In this document: in pieces, positions 27,451 through 36,399 of the stretch
Numbering within the stretch: the stretch's first letter is position 1
How the letters are laid out: each line of letters opens with the position of its first letter
Assembly (NCBI GenBank): GCA_964468125.1
Contig: CAYXVF010000013.1
Location: 1 to 64,000, forward strand
Source: CAYXVF01 sp964468125
GTDB lineage: Bacteria > Myxococcota > XYA12-FULL-58-9 > CAYXVF01
Length of the DNA stretch: 64,000 nucleotides
Direction of reading: 5' to 3'
Notes under the pieces: generated by a model
Database searches by the model: none
Seen by the model: the letters and a program-made list of their open reading frames with translations, nothing else
What the model was told of the DNA's origin: nothing
Program-made: the position numbers and the translations under genes

Positions 27451-29904
27451 ATGAAGTCTCGCCTCAAGTGGGTCGCCATCGCTCTCACCGTCCTGCTCGT
27501 CTTGGGCGGCGCAACGGCTGTGGGCGGCTACGCCTACCTCGAAAAAGATCTCCCGGACATCAACAGCCTCGCCGACTACCGGCCGATGGAGACCACAAAG
27601 GTCTACTCGGACGACGGATATCTGGTGGCGGAGCTCTATGAGGAGCGTCGTGTCTACGTGCCCTTCGATGCGATCCCGAAGCACGTGGTGTACGCGTTCC
27701 TCGCAGCCGAAGACGCGAGCTTCTACGAGCATGAAGGGCTCGACTACGTCGGCATTCTTCGGGCGGCGATCAAGAACCTGCGCCCGGGGGCACACCTGCA
27801 GGGTGCCTCTACCATCACCCAACAGACCGTGAAGACCTTGGTCCTCGGGCCCGAGCGCAGCTACTGGCGAAAGATGCGCGAGGCGATCCTGTCGCGACAG
27901 CTCGAGGCCATGCTCAGCAAGGAAGAGATCCTCACCCTCTACCTGAACCAGATCTATTTTGGGAGCGGCGCCTATGGCGTCGAGGAGGCGGCGCGGACCT
28001 ATTTTGCGAAGTCTGTCCGTGACGTCACCCTTGGTGAGGCGGCGCTGCTCGCAGCGATTCCAAAAAACCCGAGTCGGTACACACCTCGAGCGGAACCGAC
28101 CGCGGCCAGAGAGCGGCAAAAGTACGTCCTCGAGCAAATGGTCGAAAACGGTTGGGTCGAGCAGAAGGAGGCGGATGAAGCCTTGGCCAAGGCCGTTCCC
28201 GAGCCGCCGGAAAAGCCCGAGTATCTGGGAGAGACCCCACACTACATCGAGCTCGTTCGCCGGATGCTGATCGAAAAGATCGGCGAAGAGGAGCTGCTGC
28301 ACGGAGGATACACCGTCTATACGGCGATGAACGCTCCGATGCAGGTCGCAGCCCAGCGCTCGTTACGCGCAGGCCTGGAAGACATCGGCAAACGTCACGG
28401 CTACCCCGGCGCGCGAGCACGCATCGAAGTAGATCGCCTCGATTCGACACTGAATCGCATGCACGAGTGGTTGGCGGAGCGGCTCGAGCGCCGCCGGAAG
28501 ATCTACCCGAAGGAACGAGCGAACGGGGTGGTCTGGGATCTATCTTTCGCGAGCGAAGAGGATCTCCTGGAAAGCAAGACCCTGCTGGCCCAGCTCGACC
28601 TCATGCCCCTCGAAGAAGGAGCGCGCATCGACGCCGTCGTAGCAAAGGTAGACGCGGTCAACGGGACGATCACCGTCGACCTCGGTTCCCGCATGGGGGT
28701 GATCGATTTTGAGAGTCTTGCCTGGGCACGCCCCTTCTCCGCGACGCGCGCAACGCCGGCGCCGAAGAAGCCCGGTGACGTGGCACGCAAGGGTGACGTG
28801 GTGGCGGTTCGAGTTCTCGATATTCCCCGCTCGTCGGATGCGAAGGTGCCCCTCGAACTCGTGTCGCTGCCGAAAGTGGAGGGCGCGCTCGTGGCCCTCG
28901 ATCAGCACAACCGCTACGTGCGAGCGCTCGTGGGTGGCTACACCATGGAGCTCGGCGGCCTCGTCCGCGCAACGCAGGCCCGTCGGCAACCAGGATCTGC
29001 GTTCAAGCCGATCGTCTACACCGCGGGCATCACGGAAGAGGCGATCACACCCGCGAGCACCTGTGCGGACACCCCGATCGTCCATCGCGACCCCTGGACC
29101 GGCGAAGCCTGGAAGCCGGAAAACTACGAAGACGGCCGCTACGACGGCAACATCACCTACCGAACGGCGCTGACGAAGTCGAAGAACACCTGCTCGGTCA
29201 AGCTCATCGACAAGATCGGACCGGACAAGGTGATCGGAACTGCCCGCAGCATGGGGGTACAATCGGATCTGCCGGAAAACCTGACCCTCGCCCTCGGGAC
29301 CGGTGACATCACGCCGATGGAGCTCGCAAACGCCTACGCGGTGCTCTCCTCCGGGGGCTACCTCGCCGACCCGATCTTCATCCGCAAGCTGACGGACCGA
29401 GACGGCAAGACCCTGTTCGAGAACAGGGCGAGCCTTCAGCCCGTGATCGAGCCTTCTGCGGCGTATGTGGTGACTCAGATGATGACCTCGGTGGTGGAGC
29501 GAGGCACCGCTCAGCGCGCAAAGGTGCTGGACAGGACACTCGCTGGCAAAACCGGGACGACGAACGAATCCCGCAATGTCTGGTTCTCCGGATTCTCGCC
29601 CGAGCTCACCGCTACCGTGTGGGTAGGTTTTGACGACAACTCGTCGATGGGTCGGCTCACGGGCTCGAGTGGAGCGCTGCCGATTTGGATCCGCTTCATG
29701 GGTGCTGCTCTGGCGGGCATTCCCGCCCGTGAGTTCACCGCCCCGGAGGACGTCGTCACAGTCAACGTCGATCCCGCTACCGGTGAGCCCTCGAGCGCCG
29801 AGGACGCGATCGAAGAGGTGTTCATTGCGGGCACGGAGCCGACGCAAGCGAACCGTCCGCTGCCGAGCATCTTCACGGAAGACGATGGATTTCAGCCCTA
29901 CTGA
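27451..29904 (+). CDS. Penicillin-binding protein 1A (glycosyltransferase-transpeptidase)
   Basis: An 817-residue class A PBP. An N-terminal transmembrane segment (about 7-28) leads to a GT51 domain with EDASFYEHEGLD, QGASTITQQTVKTL and LTLYLNQIYFGSGAYGVEEA (split here for length). An inserted OB-like segment follows. The transpeptidase has S516-x-x-K519 (GSAFKP), S577-K-N579, and K700-T-G702 (AGKTGTT). It polymerises and crosslinks peptidoglycan in the periplasm. It lies 43 bp downstream of the cNMP-binding gene, following a lytic transglycosylase, in the same orientation. Confidence 0.95.
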   Translation: MKSRLKWVAIALTVLLVLGGATAVGGYAYLEKDLPDINSLADYRPMETTKVYSDDGYLVAELYEERRVYVPFDAIPKHVVYAFLAAEDASFYEHEGLDYVGILRAAIKNLRPGAHLQGASTITQQTVKTLVLGPERSYWRKMREAILSRQLEAMLSKEEILTLYLNQIYFGSGAYGVEEAARTYFAKSVRDVTLGEAALLAAIPKNPSRYTPRAEPTAARERQKYVLEQMVENGWVEQKEADEALAKAVPEPPEKPEYLGETPHYIELVRRMLIEKIGEEELLHGGYTVYTAMNAPMQVAAQRSLRAGLEDIGKRHGYPGARARIEVDRLDSTLNRMHEWLAERLERRRKIYPKERANGVVWDLSFASEEDLLESKTLLAQLDLMPLEEGARIDAVVAKVDAVNGTITVDLGSRMGVIDFESLAWARPFSATRATPAPKKPGDVARKGDVVAVRVLDIPRSSDAKVPLELVSLPKVEGALVALDQHNRYVRALVGGYTMELGGLVRATQARRQPGSAFKPIVYTAGITEEAITPASTCADTPIVHRDPWTGEAWKPENYEDGRYDGNITYRTALTKSKNTCSVKLIDKIGPDKVIGTARSMGVQSDLPENLTLALGTGDITPMELANAYAVLSSGGYLADPIFIRKLTDRDGKTLFENRASLQPVIEPSAAYVVTQMMTSVVERGTAQRAKVLDRTLAGKTGTTNESRNVWFSGFSPELTATVWVGFDDNSSMGRLTGSSGALPIWIRFMGAALAGIPAREFTAPEDVVTVNVDPATGEPSSAEDAIEEVFIAGTEPTQANRPLPSIFTEDDGFQPY

Positions 29905-29911
29905 GGCGCGC

Positions 29912-30310
29912 TCAGCCGAGGTAGGGATCGTCTTTCGAGGGCACCGGTTCCCAGAGCTCGATCTTCCGACCCTCCGGGTCCAGCACCCAGGCGAACTTGC
30001 CGTTCGGCTCTTTCTTGATCTCTCCGGCGACTTGCACTCCGGCGGCACGCATCGCTTTGAGCATTCCCTCGAGGTCTTCGACTCGGTAGTTGATCATGAA
30101 CGGCTCGGGACTCGGATCGAAGTACTCGGTCTCACCGTCGAAGGCGCCCCAAACGGTGTAGCCCACGTTCTCGGGCGCGTCCTTTTCCTTCCAAAGAAAG
30201 ACCGCGCCAAAATCGACGGTGTTCAGCCCCAGGTGCTCGCGGTACCACGCCTTGGTCTTTTCCGGATCGTCGGACTTGAAAAACACCCCACCCAAACCCG
30301 TGACAGCCAT
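29912..30310 (-). CDS. VOC family (glyoxalase/dioxygenase-fold) protein
   Basis: A 132-residue protein with the paired beta-alpha-beta-beta-beta units of the vicinal oxygen chelate fold: start GLGGVFFKSDDPEKTKAWY (the common FFxxDDPxKTxxWY opening), and end PNGKFAWVLDPEGRKIELWEP carrying a Glu of the metal site. Such proteins include glyoxalases, resistance proteins and many of unknown function; the metal ligand set seems incomplete, so catalysis is uncertain. The ATG at 30310 follows an AGGAGG; the stop is 7 bp from the end of the convergent PBP gene. Confidence 0.8.
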   Translation of the reverse strand: MAVTGLGGVFFKSDDPEKTKAWYREHLGLNTVDFGAVFLWKEKDAPENVGYTVWGAFDGETEYFDPSPEPFMINYRVEDLEGMLKAMRAAGVQVAGEIKKEPNGKFAWVLDPEGRKIELWEPVPSKDDPYLG

Positions 30311-30438
30311 CACTTCCTCCTGTTTCGTAGATCCCTAGCAGAGAGTTCAGAAAGTCACGATTCCCGGCCTCTCGAGGGTGAAAGCGGCAGGCCCGCCGAA
30401 TTTTTGAAGCTTTGAGCCGTCTCCGTTAGGGGTTTTCA

Positions 30439-32136
30439 ATGCCGCTCGCCTGGGTCTTCATCGCCGCTACCGCGCTCTCCTCGAGCGGCAACGACGTAGT
30501 GGAGACCGCCAGGGATTACCTCGGCTACCCCTACGTCTACGGCGACGAGGGCACCTACGGGTTCGACTGCTCCGGGTTCGTGCGCTCGGTCTACGCGCGT
30601 CACGGCTACACCTTGCCTCGCACCTCCCGACAGCAATCGCGGGTGGGTGAGCCAGTGGCCTTTGATGCGCTGCGCGCCGGTGACCTCGTGTTTTTCACGC
30701 CCTCCCCCAAGAGCAATCGAGTGAGCCACGTGGGGATCGCGACCGGCGACGGCTCGATGATTCACGCCTCGAGCGGCCGGGGGGAGGTCGTGATCGACCC
30801 GTTGACGATGCGTTACTGGCGCGACCATCGCGCAGAGGGTCGAAGAATTCTGGGAACACCCTTCGCCGAGCTGCCGACTGGCGAAGAAGACGAAGCGCGC
30901 GAGCACGACACTCCGCTGCCGGCGACCCTCGGCTCTTCCGCCAAACCCTCCCTCTGGCATTCGGGACCGGTGGACCTCCAACGACGGCAGACCTCGCTCG
31001 GCGTACGGGCCCTCGCGAGCATGAGCGACGACGACGCCACTGTTTGGCTTCTTGCGCCCACCCTCGAGCTGCGCTCATCGCGCCTCGACGGCGAGCTCGT
31101 GGCGCAGTTTCCGATCGCCTGGGACACGAATGGTGACGCGCGCCTGCTCTTCGAGGGGCCCGGGGGCCTCCTTCGGATTCTGGACCGTGCGCGGATCGGC
31201 TCTCCGGATGCGCGCCTCTATTTCGAGGCGTCGCGCGAGGTGAGCTTGTCCCTCGGCAAAGGGAGCCTGGTGGACGGCGTGACCCCGATGGCGCAGACCC
31301 GCTCCCTCGTGGGGCTTCCGGTGCGCGCGGGATTCGCAGTCGCGACCGCCTATCGTGACGACAACTTCGGCGCGCGGCTGTTGGCCGACGATATCGTCGC
31401 CCCTTCCGTGCTCGCGGCGCGCGTGGAGAGCGCCGGTGCGCTGCGTTTGGGCATCCAGTGGGCCATCGACCCGAACGTTCCTGACGGCAACCGCGCGGCG
31501 GGTGGGGTGAGCGCAGCCTGGGACGTACTCGACCAACGGAGCATCGGAGTGGCGCTGCGCGGAGACGCGTCGGTCTTCGAGGTGGAGCAAACCGCCCCCG
31601 CTCTCGCCGCGGGCATCGATCTTCGAGTCTCCCCGTCTCCTGTGGAGCTCGAGCTCGGCGCGGAGTACCGCCGCTACGCTCCCGGGGCAGCTCCGGACCT
31701 CTTCGGCGTCGACTACCGTAGCTGGCGAGACCGCGGAATTTGGTCCCTCCTCGACGAGGAGTCGACCACCGGGGCCTGGCAAAACGCCCTGCGCGTTGAT
31801 GGGCTGTTGGCGCTCACGCGACGCTTTGCGGTGCGTGCCGCGATGACCTTCGCCGATCCTGGCTCGGTCATCGATCAAGACCAGCTCGAGGTCGGACTGA
31901 TCGCCCGTGAATGGCAGCTCGGCGGGCGTTGGTCGCTCTCGGCCGCCCTCTCCTATCACCAGCGCTTCGTCTCAGGCTTCGGTGAGCTCGAAAGCGATCG
32001 CGATCTCTTCTTCGCAACCGCCCGGCTCCTCTCGTTGGACGGTCTCTCCTTCGGGGCGCAGGTTGCGAAGCGCAATTTCAACGAAGGCTCGCGACTAGAC
32101 GGAGCCTTCGACGTCGCCTATTCACTCACCTTCTGA
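30439..32136 (+). CDS. NlpC/P60 peptidase fused to a probable outer-membrane beta-barrel
   Basis: A 565-residue protein. Residues about 15-135 form an NlpC/P60 domain: VETARDYLGYPYVYG, the catalytic cysteine in YGFDCSGFVRSVY, and the histidine in SHVGIATGDG; this family cleaves gamma-D-glutamyl-diaminopimelate bonds of peptidoglycan. After a linker (about 140-190) the remaining 370 residues are alternating hydrophobic strands separated by turns rich in Asp, Gly and Arg, ending in YSLTF, the pattern of an outer-membrane beta-barrel. A short hydrophobic N-terminus may be a signal peptide. The fusion would place a wall peptidase at the inner face of the outer membrane. Barrel assignment is inference from composition. 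Confidence 0.7.
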   Translation: MPLAWVFIAATALSSSGNDVVETARDYLGYPYVYGDEGTYGFDCSGFVRSVYARHGYTLPRTSRQQSRVGEPVAFDALRAGDLVFFTPSPKSNRVSHVGIATGDGSMIHASSGRGEVVIDPLTMRYWRDHRAEGRRILGTPFAELPTGEEDEAREHDTPLPATLGSSAKPSLWHSGPVDLQRRQTSLGVRALASMSDDDATVWLLAPTLELRSSRLDGELVAQFPIAWDTNGDARLLFEGPGGLLRILDRARIGSPDARLYFEASREVSLSLGKGSLVDGVTPMAQTRSLVGLPVRAGFAVATAYRDDNFGARLLADDIVAPSVLAARVESAGALRLGIQWAIDPNVPDGNRAAGGVSAAWDVLDQRSIGVALRGDASVFEVEQTAPALAAGIDLRVSPSPVELELGAEYRRYAPGAAPDLFGVDYRSWRDRGIWSLLDEESTTGAWQNALRVDGLLALTRRFAVRAAMTFADPGSVIDQDQLEVGLIAREWQLGGRWSLSAALSYHQRFVSGFGELESDRDLFFATARLLSLDGLSFGAQVAKRNFNEGSRLDGAFDVAYSLTF

Positions 32137-32154
32137 GACACCAAAGATTCAGGG

Positions 32155-32841
32155 TCAGGAGCGCAGATTTCGTTCTGCCTCGGAGACTTTGAGGTAGCGA
32201 GGAACGAGCGCATTGAGGTCCGTTCCGGTTCCGCTCTCGATTTCAGCGGCGGCGAGTACGAGCCCGCTCAGGGCTCGGGGGGTTGCACGCGTCGCCCCTT
32301 CCACGTCTCCAACGACCCTATCCGCGGCGTGCTCCAGGCGTGCGAGCGTTTCGGACCACTCCTCACGAACGGTTGCCCGATCCGCGAGCACCGCTATCGG
32401 GAGTCCGTCCTCGTCGACGTCGTAGAGCGCGGTGTAGAGCTCTCGGCGTTGGGCGTCGATCTCGACGGCCACGCGCTCCCCGGGAAAACGCGACGCCAGG
32501 AGCGCCAGACTCGAAACTCCGTAGACCGGAAGGCTCGCGCCGTAGGCGATCCCTTTGACGAGGGCGAGAGCCACCCGCAAGCCGGTGAAGGATCCCGGCC
32601 CGAGGCCGATCACAATCGCGTGAAGTCCCTCGGGAGTCAGGCGCGCTTGCTCAAACAAGGAGACAACGGCAGCGGCGAGAGATTCGGACGGAAGCGCCGT
32701 CGCGTCTGGCTCGAGCTCGAAGACCGGCGGCTGCGCACCGCCTGGAACCACAGCCGCGACGGAGGCACGAGAGGTCGAAGCGTCGAGGGCCAGGAGCGGT
32801 CCGCCTGCGGCCGACGCGACACGAAGGGCGTGCTCTTTCAC
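32155..32841 (-). CDS. tsaB: tRNA threonylcarbamoyladenosine biosynthesis protein TsaB
   Basis: A 228-residue protein with the TsaB form of the ASKHA fold: PLLALDASTSRASVAAV at the start, IGLGPGSFTGLRVALALVKG, and VYGVSSLALLA. TsaB partners with TsaD and TsaE to make t6A37 in ANN-decoding tRNAs. It has no DUF of its own activity but scaffolds TsaD. GTG start shares one nucleotide with the stop of rseP (TAGTG), indicating translational coupling within the pyrH-frr-uppS-cdsA-rseP-tsaB group. It is the last gene and meets the convergent NlpC gene. Confidence 0.93.
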   Translation of the reverse strand: MKEHALRVASAAGGPLLALDASTSRASVAAVVPGGAQPPVFELEPDATALPSESLAAAVVSLFEQARLTPEGLHAIVIGLGPGSFTGLRVALALVKGIAYGASLPVYGVSSLALLASRFPGERVAVEIDAQRRELYTALYDVDEDGLPIAVLADRATVREEWSETLARLEHAADRVVGDVEGATRATPRALSGLVLAAAEIESGTGTDLNALVPRYLKVSEAERNLRS

Positions 32842-34514
32842 TAGCCCAGGACGAATCGGAAGATGTCGTTCTTGAAGACGACCACCATCAGGAGCATGAG
32901 GATCGCGAGACCCACGACGTTGGCGATCTCGCGAACGCGCATGCTCGGAGGCCGGCGGCGTATCGCCTCGATCCCGAGAAATACGAGCGTGCCGCCGTCG
33001 AGGACGGGGATCGGGAGCAAGTTCACGAGACCGAGATTCACGCTGATGATCGCCATCATGCTGAGGAAATCGTTCAGACCCCGCTTGGCACTCTTCTCGG
33101 CGATGTAGAACAGCATGATCGGGCCGCCCATGTTGTCGAGGGGAATGTCTCCTTGGGCCATCTTGCTGATTCCCTTCGTGATGAGCGTCATCGCGGCACC
33201 GGTGCGATGGAGCGCATCCACGGACGCTTCGAGCACGCCCACCTGGCGCTCGAAGGTATAGAGGTCCGAAGCCTCGCGGTCGTTGCGCGCGCCGAAGACG
33301 AACTGCGTGCGCTCATTCTTGAACTCGTCGACCTCCGTGCGCTCGACGAGCTTCATCTCGCGGGTGATCACATCGCGACCCCGCTGATAGCTGAGAATGA
33401 ACTCGCTCGTCGCGTCGACCCCCGTGAAGGCATCGAGGTCGATGTCCCAGGCACCGATCGGCTGCACCTTCACCTCACCCTGGCGTTTGATCCCCAGACT
33501 CAGAAGTCGGTCGCCTTCCTGCAGACCGATCTTGCTCGCAGGGGTCTCGGGCTCTACTTCCATCACGAGCACGTCCTTGGAGACGAGACCCGTGTAGCCC
33601 CCGGGCACGTCCGCCGAGCTGAAAGTTTCCGAGGGAATGCCCTCTACGCGCTCACCGGGCAGGAGCGTTGCGCTCTCCTCTTTGCCGTCACGCTCGTAGC
33701 GGATCGTGATCGGATCGGTTGCGTTCGCACGCGCGAGCGCCTGTCGTACTTCGTGCCACGCCGCAGTGGGCGTCTCACCAACTCTGATGATCACGTCGTC
33801 CGTTCGCAGTCCGGCCTTGGCAGCTGGACTTTCAGGGTCTACGACCGCAACGATTGGTTTGATATACTGGAGCGAGACGCCCACCCGGCCTTGGCGTTCG
33901 AGCTCCTGGAAGACGTTGCTCATGGTCTCCACGCGCGTAGAGACCTCGGTCTCGAACCGTTTGCCGTCCCGCTCGTAGGTGATGGCAAGAGTCTCGCCGG
34001 GCCGGGTCGCGATCTTCGACTTCAAACCGTCCCAATCCTGGACCGCCTGCCCGTCAATTTCGACGATGCGATCGCCTGGTCGTATGCCGGCGTTCCAGGC
34101 GGGATAGCCCTGCGCGACGACACCGAGTTTCGTGTCGCCGAAGGTCTGGGAGCCCGCGAGGAGGAACATGTAGACGAAGTACGCGAGAATGAAATTGAAA
34201 ACCGGGCCGGCCAGCACCACCGCCGCCCGTTGGTAGAGCGGACGGCTGTTGAAGGAGCGGGGCTGGTCCTCAGCGTCGACGTCGTTGTCGTGCATTTCAC
34301 CGAGCATCTTCACGTAGCCGCCCAGAGGCAGCGCGCTCACGACGTACTCAGTCTCGCCTCGCGTGAAGCCGAAGAGGCGTGGACCAAAGCCGAGGGAGAA
34401 TTTCAGGACCTTGATGTTGCAGGCCTTGGCCAAGAGAAAATGGCCGAGCTCGTGCACGAACACGAGGACCCCGATGAAGATCACAAAGGTGTGCAAATTC
34501 TGGAGTACGTACAT
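32841..34514 (-). CDS. rseP: RseP site-2 metalloprotease with three PDZ domains
   Basis: A 557-residue integral membrane protease (family M50B). Catalytic HELGH is at 21-25 in TM1; LLPIPVLDGG near the end supplies the third zinc ligand (the NPxPxLDGG-type motif). Between TM2 and TM3, where homologues have two PDZ domains, three PDZ-like segments are recognisable: about 118-190 (AWNAGIRPGDRIVEIDGQ), 205-280 (AAKAGLRTDDVIIRVGE) and 300-385 (ASKIGLQEGDRLLSL). The family usually has about 450 residues, so this protein is about 100 residues longer. RseP cleaves anti-sigma factors and signal peptides. The ATG at 34514 has its AAGGA only a few bases away. It overlaps tsaB and follows cdsA by about 100 bp. 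Confidence 0.9.
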   Translation of the reverse strand: MYVLQNLHTFVIFIGVLVFVHELGHFLLAKACNIKVLKFSLGFGPRLFGFTRGETEYVVSALPLGGYVKMLGEMHDNDVDAEDQPRSFNSRPLYQRAAVVLAGPVFNFILAYFVYMFLLAGSQTFGDTKLGVVAQGYPAWNAGIRPGDRIVEIDGQAVQDWDGLKSKIATRPGETLAITYERDGKRFETEVSTRVETMSNVFQELERQGRVGVSLQYIKPIVAVVDPESPAAKAGLRTDDVIIRVGETPTAAWHEVRQALARANATDPITIRYERDGKEESATLLPGERVEGIPSETFSSADVPGGYTGLVSKDVLVMEVEPETPASKIGLQEGDRLLSLGIKRQGEVKVQPIGAWDIDLDAFTGVDATSEFILSYQRGRDVITREMKLVERTEVDEFKNERTQFVFGARNDREASDLYTFERQVGVLEASVDALHRTGAAMTLITKGISKMAQGDIPLDNMGGPIMLFYIAEKSAKRGLNDFLSMMAIISVNLGLVNLLPIPVLDGGTLVFLGIEAIRRRPPSMRVREIANVVGLAILMLLMVVVFKNDIFRFVLG

Positions 34515-34517
34515 TCC

Positions 34518-34537
34518 TTATCTTTCGTTATCTTTCG
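34518..34537. repeat. Tandem 10-bp duplication upstream of rseP
   Basis: TTATCTTTCG occurs twice in direct tandem (34518-34527 and 34528-34537), immediately upstream of rseP on the coding strand. On that strand the repeat carries an AAGG-rich sequence near the start codon, so it may affect translation initiation. Function unknown. Confidence 0.5.
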
Positions 34538-34615
34538 TTGCCGCGGAGTAGAGCGAGGACACCGCTCTCCTACAGAATACTCCCTACGGGCCCCTTTGGC
34601 CTCAAGATTGGTCCG

Positions 34616-35446
34616 CTAGACCGCGTATCCCGTGAAATAGAGATAAAAATAGGCACAGGGCGCTACGAACATCACCCCATCGAAGCGATCGAGGACGCCC
34701 CCGTGGCCTGGTATCAGCTGTGAGCTGTCCTTTGCGCCGACGCTTCGCTTGATCATCGACGCGCTCAAGTCCCCCAAAACACTGGCAAATCCCACCACCA
34801 CGCCCAATCCGGCGCAGAGCAGGGGCGGCACGGCCATGTCGAGAACCGCGCGGAATCCGAATGCGATGGCCATCGCGGCGGCCATCCCACCCAGGAGTCC
34901 CTCCACGGTCTTCTTGGGTGAGATCGACGGGTAGAGCTTGGTTCGACCGATGGCCCGACCGACGAAATAAGCGCTCGTATCCGCGCCCCAGGTGCCGAGA
35001 AGGCCGATCAAGGCATAGCCGAGCCCCGGTTGGCTGAGCTCGAGGCCTGGGTCACCGATCTCACGCAACAAATACACGTGCGCGATCAGCACTCCCGAGT
35101 AGACCACCCCCACTACGAGGTAGGACACGCGCCGCAGGGCCCGCTCGATCGGCTCCGGACGCCCGAGAACCACCACGAATGCGAGAAGGGTCGACAGGGG
35201 CCAGAGCTGCACCGCTCCCACCGACTCCAGTCTCCCCATGGTCGCGAGCGCCGCGGTGACGGCGAGCATGTAGCCGAGGATTTTGAGGACCCAATCTCTG
35301 CGGCTCAGTGTCAGGCCGAGATACTCCCACTGCAGCAGGACGGCCAAGATGCAGCAGGTGATCGCAAGAACATCGCCTCCCAGCCACACCATCGCGAACA
35401 CCACCGGGGTGAACACGAGTGCAGCCAGGATGCGGGTCTTCAGCAC
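34616..35446 (-). CDS. cdsA: Phosphatidate cytidylyltransferase
   Basis: A 276-residue polytopic membrane protein making CDP-diacylglycerol from phosphatidate and CTP. Its last third carries the CdsA signature spread over GTWGADTSAYFVGRAIG, SPKKTVEGLLGGM, and GDLSASMIKRSVGAKDSS (with LIPGHGGVLDRFDGVMF closing the motif). Seven to eight helices precede and surround it. Start is a GTG at 35446 that overlaps the end of uppS by 7 nt. The gene sits in the conserved uppS-cdsA order, but the dxr gene often found next is absent. Confidence 0.93.
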   Translation of the reverse strand: MLKTRILAALVFTPVVFAMVWLGGDVLAITCCILAVLLQWEYLGLTLSRRDWVLKILGYMLAVTAALATMGRLESVGAVQLWPLSTLLAFVVVLGRPEPIERALRRVSYLVVGVVYSGVLIAHVYLLREIGDPGLELSQPGLGYALIGLLGTWGADTSAYFVGRAIGRTKLYPSISPKKTVEGLLGGMAAAMAIAFGFRAVLDMAVPPLLCAGLGVVVGFASVLGDLSASMIKRSVGAKDSSQLIPGHGGVLDRFDGVMFVAPCAYFYLYFTGYAV

Positions 35447-36285
35447 GTACCGGTGCCCTTCTCCACCGCCGCGAGGCTCAAGGCGCGATTACGCTGGTTG
35501 CGCTGCGCCTCCGTCACCGCTTCGAGCAGGCTCGTCGCGTCGGTGGCTCCGTCGTGCCCGTTCACACCGCCAAAGCGACGGTCGCGTCCGGCGTATTCCA
35601 TCAGAGCCGCAGCGAAATCGCTTCGCTGAAAATCGGGCCAACGGACGGTCGTGAAATGCAGCTCCGCATAGGCGAGCTGGAAGAGCAGGAAGTTCGAGAT
35701 CCGGTGCTCCCCGGACGTTCGAATGATCAGGTCCGGGTCGGGGAGTCCAGCGGTGTCGAGCCGAGAGGAGATCGCGTCTTCATCGACGTCATTCGGGTCG
35801 AGCCGGCCCGCAGCAACGTCGCGGGCGAGCCGTTGAGTGGCGGCGACCATCTCCTCACGACCACCGTAATCGAGCGCGAGGGTCAAGGTCATCGAGCGGT
35901 TTGTCGCCGTTTGGTTCATCGTGTCGTGTACAGCGCGACGAGTCGAGTCGGGAAAACGCTCGAGGGTGCCGATCACGTTGAGACGAATGTCGTTCTCCAT
36001 CAGCGTCGGCAGCTCCTGCTCGCAATACTCCTCGAGCAGGAGCATGAGCCCGGCCACTTCTTGCGGAGGTCGACGCCAGTTCTGCGCGGAGAAAGAAAAG
36101 AGCGTCAGGCAGCGAAGCTCGAGCTCCCGCGCAAAGGTGGTGATATCGCGCACGACGTCCGCGCCGCGCCGGTGTCCTTCCAAACGCGGCAAGCTCTGCT
36201 CGGCGGCCCATCGACCGTTTCCATCCATGATCACCGCGACGTGCCGCGGGCGGAACTTGAACTCGGGTACTTCGATTTCGTTCAT
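35440..36285 (-). CDS. uppS: Isoprenyl transferase (undecaprenyl diphosphate synthase)
   Basis: A 281-residue cis-prenyltransferase: HVAVIMDGNGRWA holds the catalytic Asp and phosphate-binding residues, EGHRRGADVVR and LTLFSFSAQNWRRP follow, and IRTSGEHRISNFLLFQLAYAE carries the diphosphate-binding end (segments quoted separately). It makes the C55 undecaprenyl carrier used for peptidoglycan and polysaccharide export. The ATG at 36285 is preferred over a TTG one codon upstream. A long C-terminal extension of about 25 residues overlaps cdsA. Frr lies upstream on the same strand. Confidence 0.93.
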   Translation of the reverse strand: MNEIEVPEFKFRPRHVAVIMDGNGRWAAEQSLPRLEGHRRGADVVRDITTFARELELRCLTLFSFSAQNWRRPPQEVAGLMLLLEEYCEQELPTLMENDIRLNVIGTLERFPDSTRRAVHDTMNQTATNRSMTLTLALDYGGREEMVAATQRLARDVAAGRLDPNDVDEDAISSRLDTAGLPDPDLIIRTSGEHRISNFLLFQLAYAELHFTTVRWPDFQRSDFAAALMEYAGRDRRFGGVNGHDGATDATSLLEAVTEAQRNQRNRALSLAAVEKGTGTC

Positions 36286-36399
36286 CAACGGTTCTCACAG
36301 TCGAGCGCGAACGCCCCGACCCCTTCACGGCTGGCTCGACTGCCAGTCCTTTGCGCTCAACGTGCCTTTCGCTCGCACCAAATCCCGTGCAAGCCGCGC

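Noticed and set aside
33153..34619. 488-codon plus-strand frame opposite rseP
   Set aside because: Shadow of rseP; rseP has full catalytic motifs and operon context.
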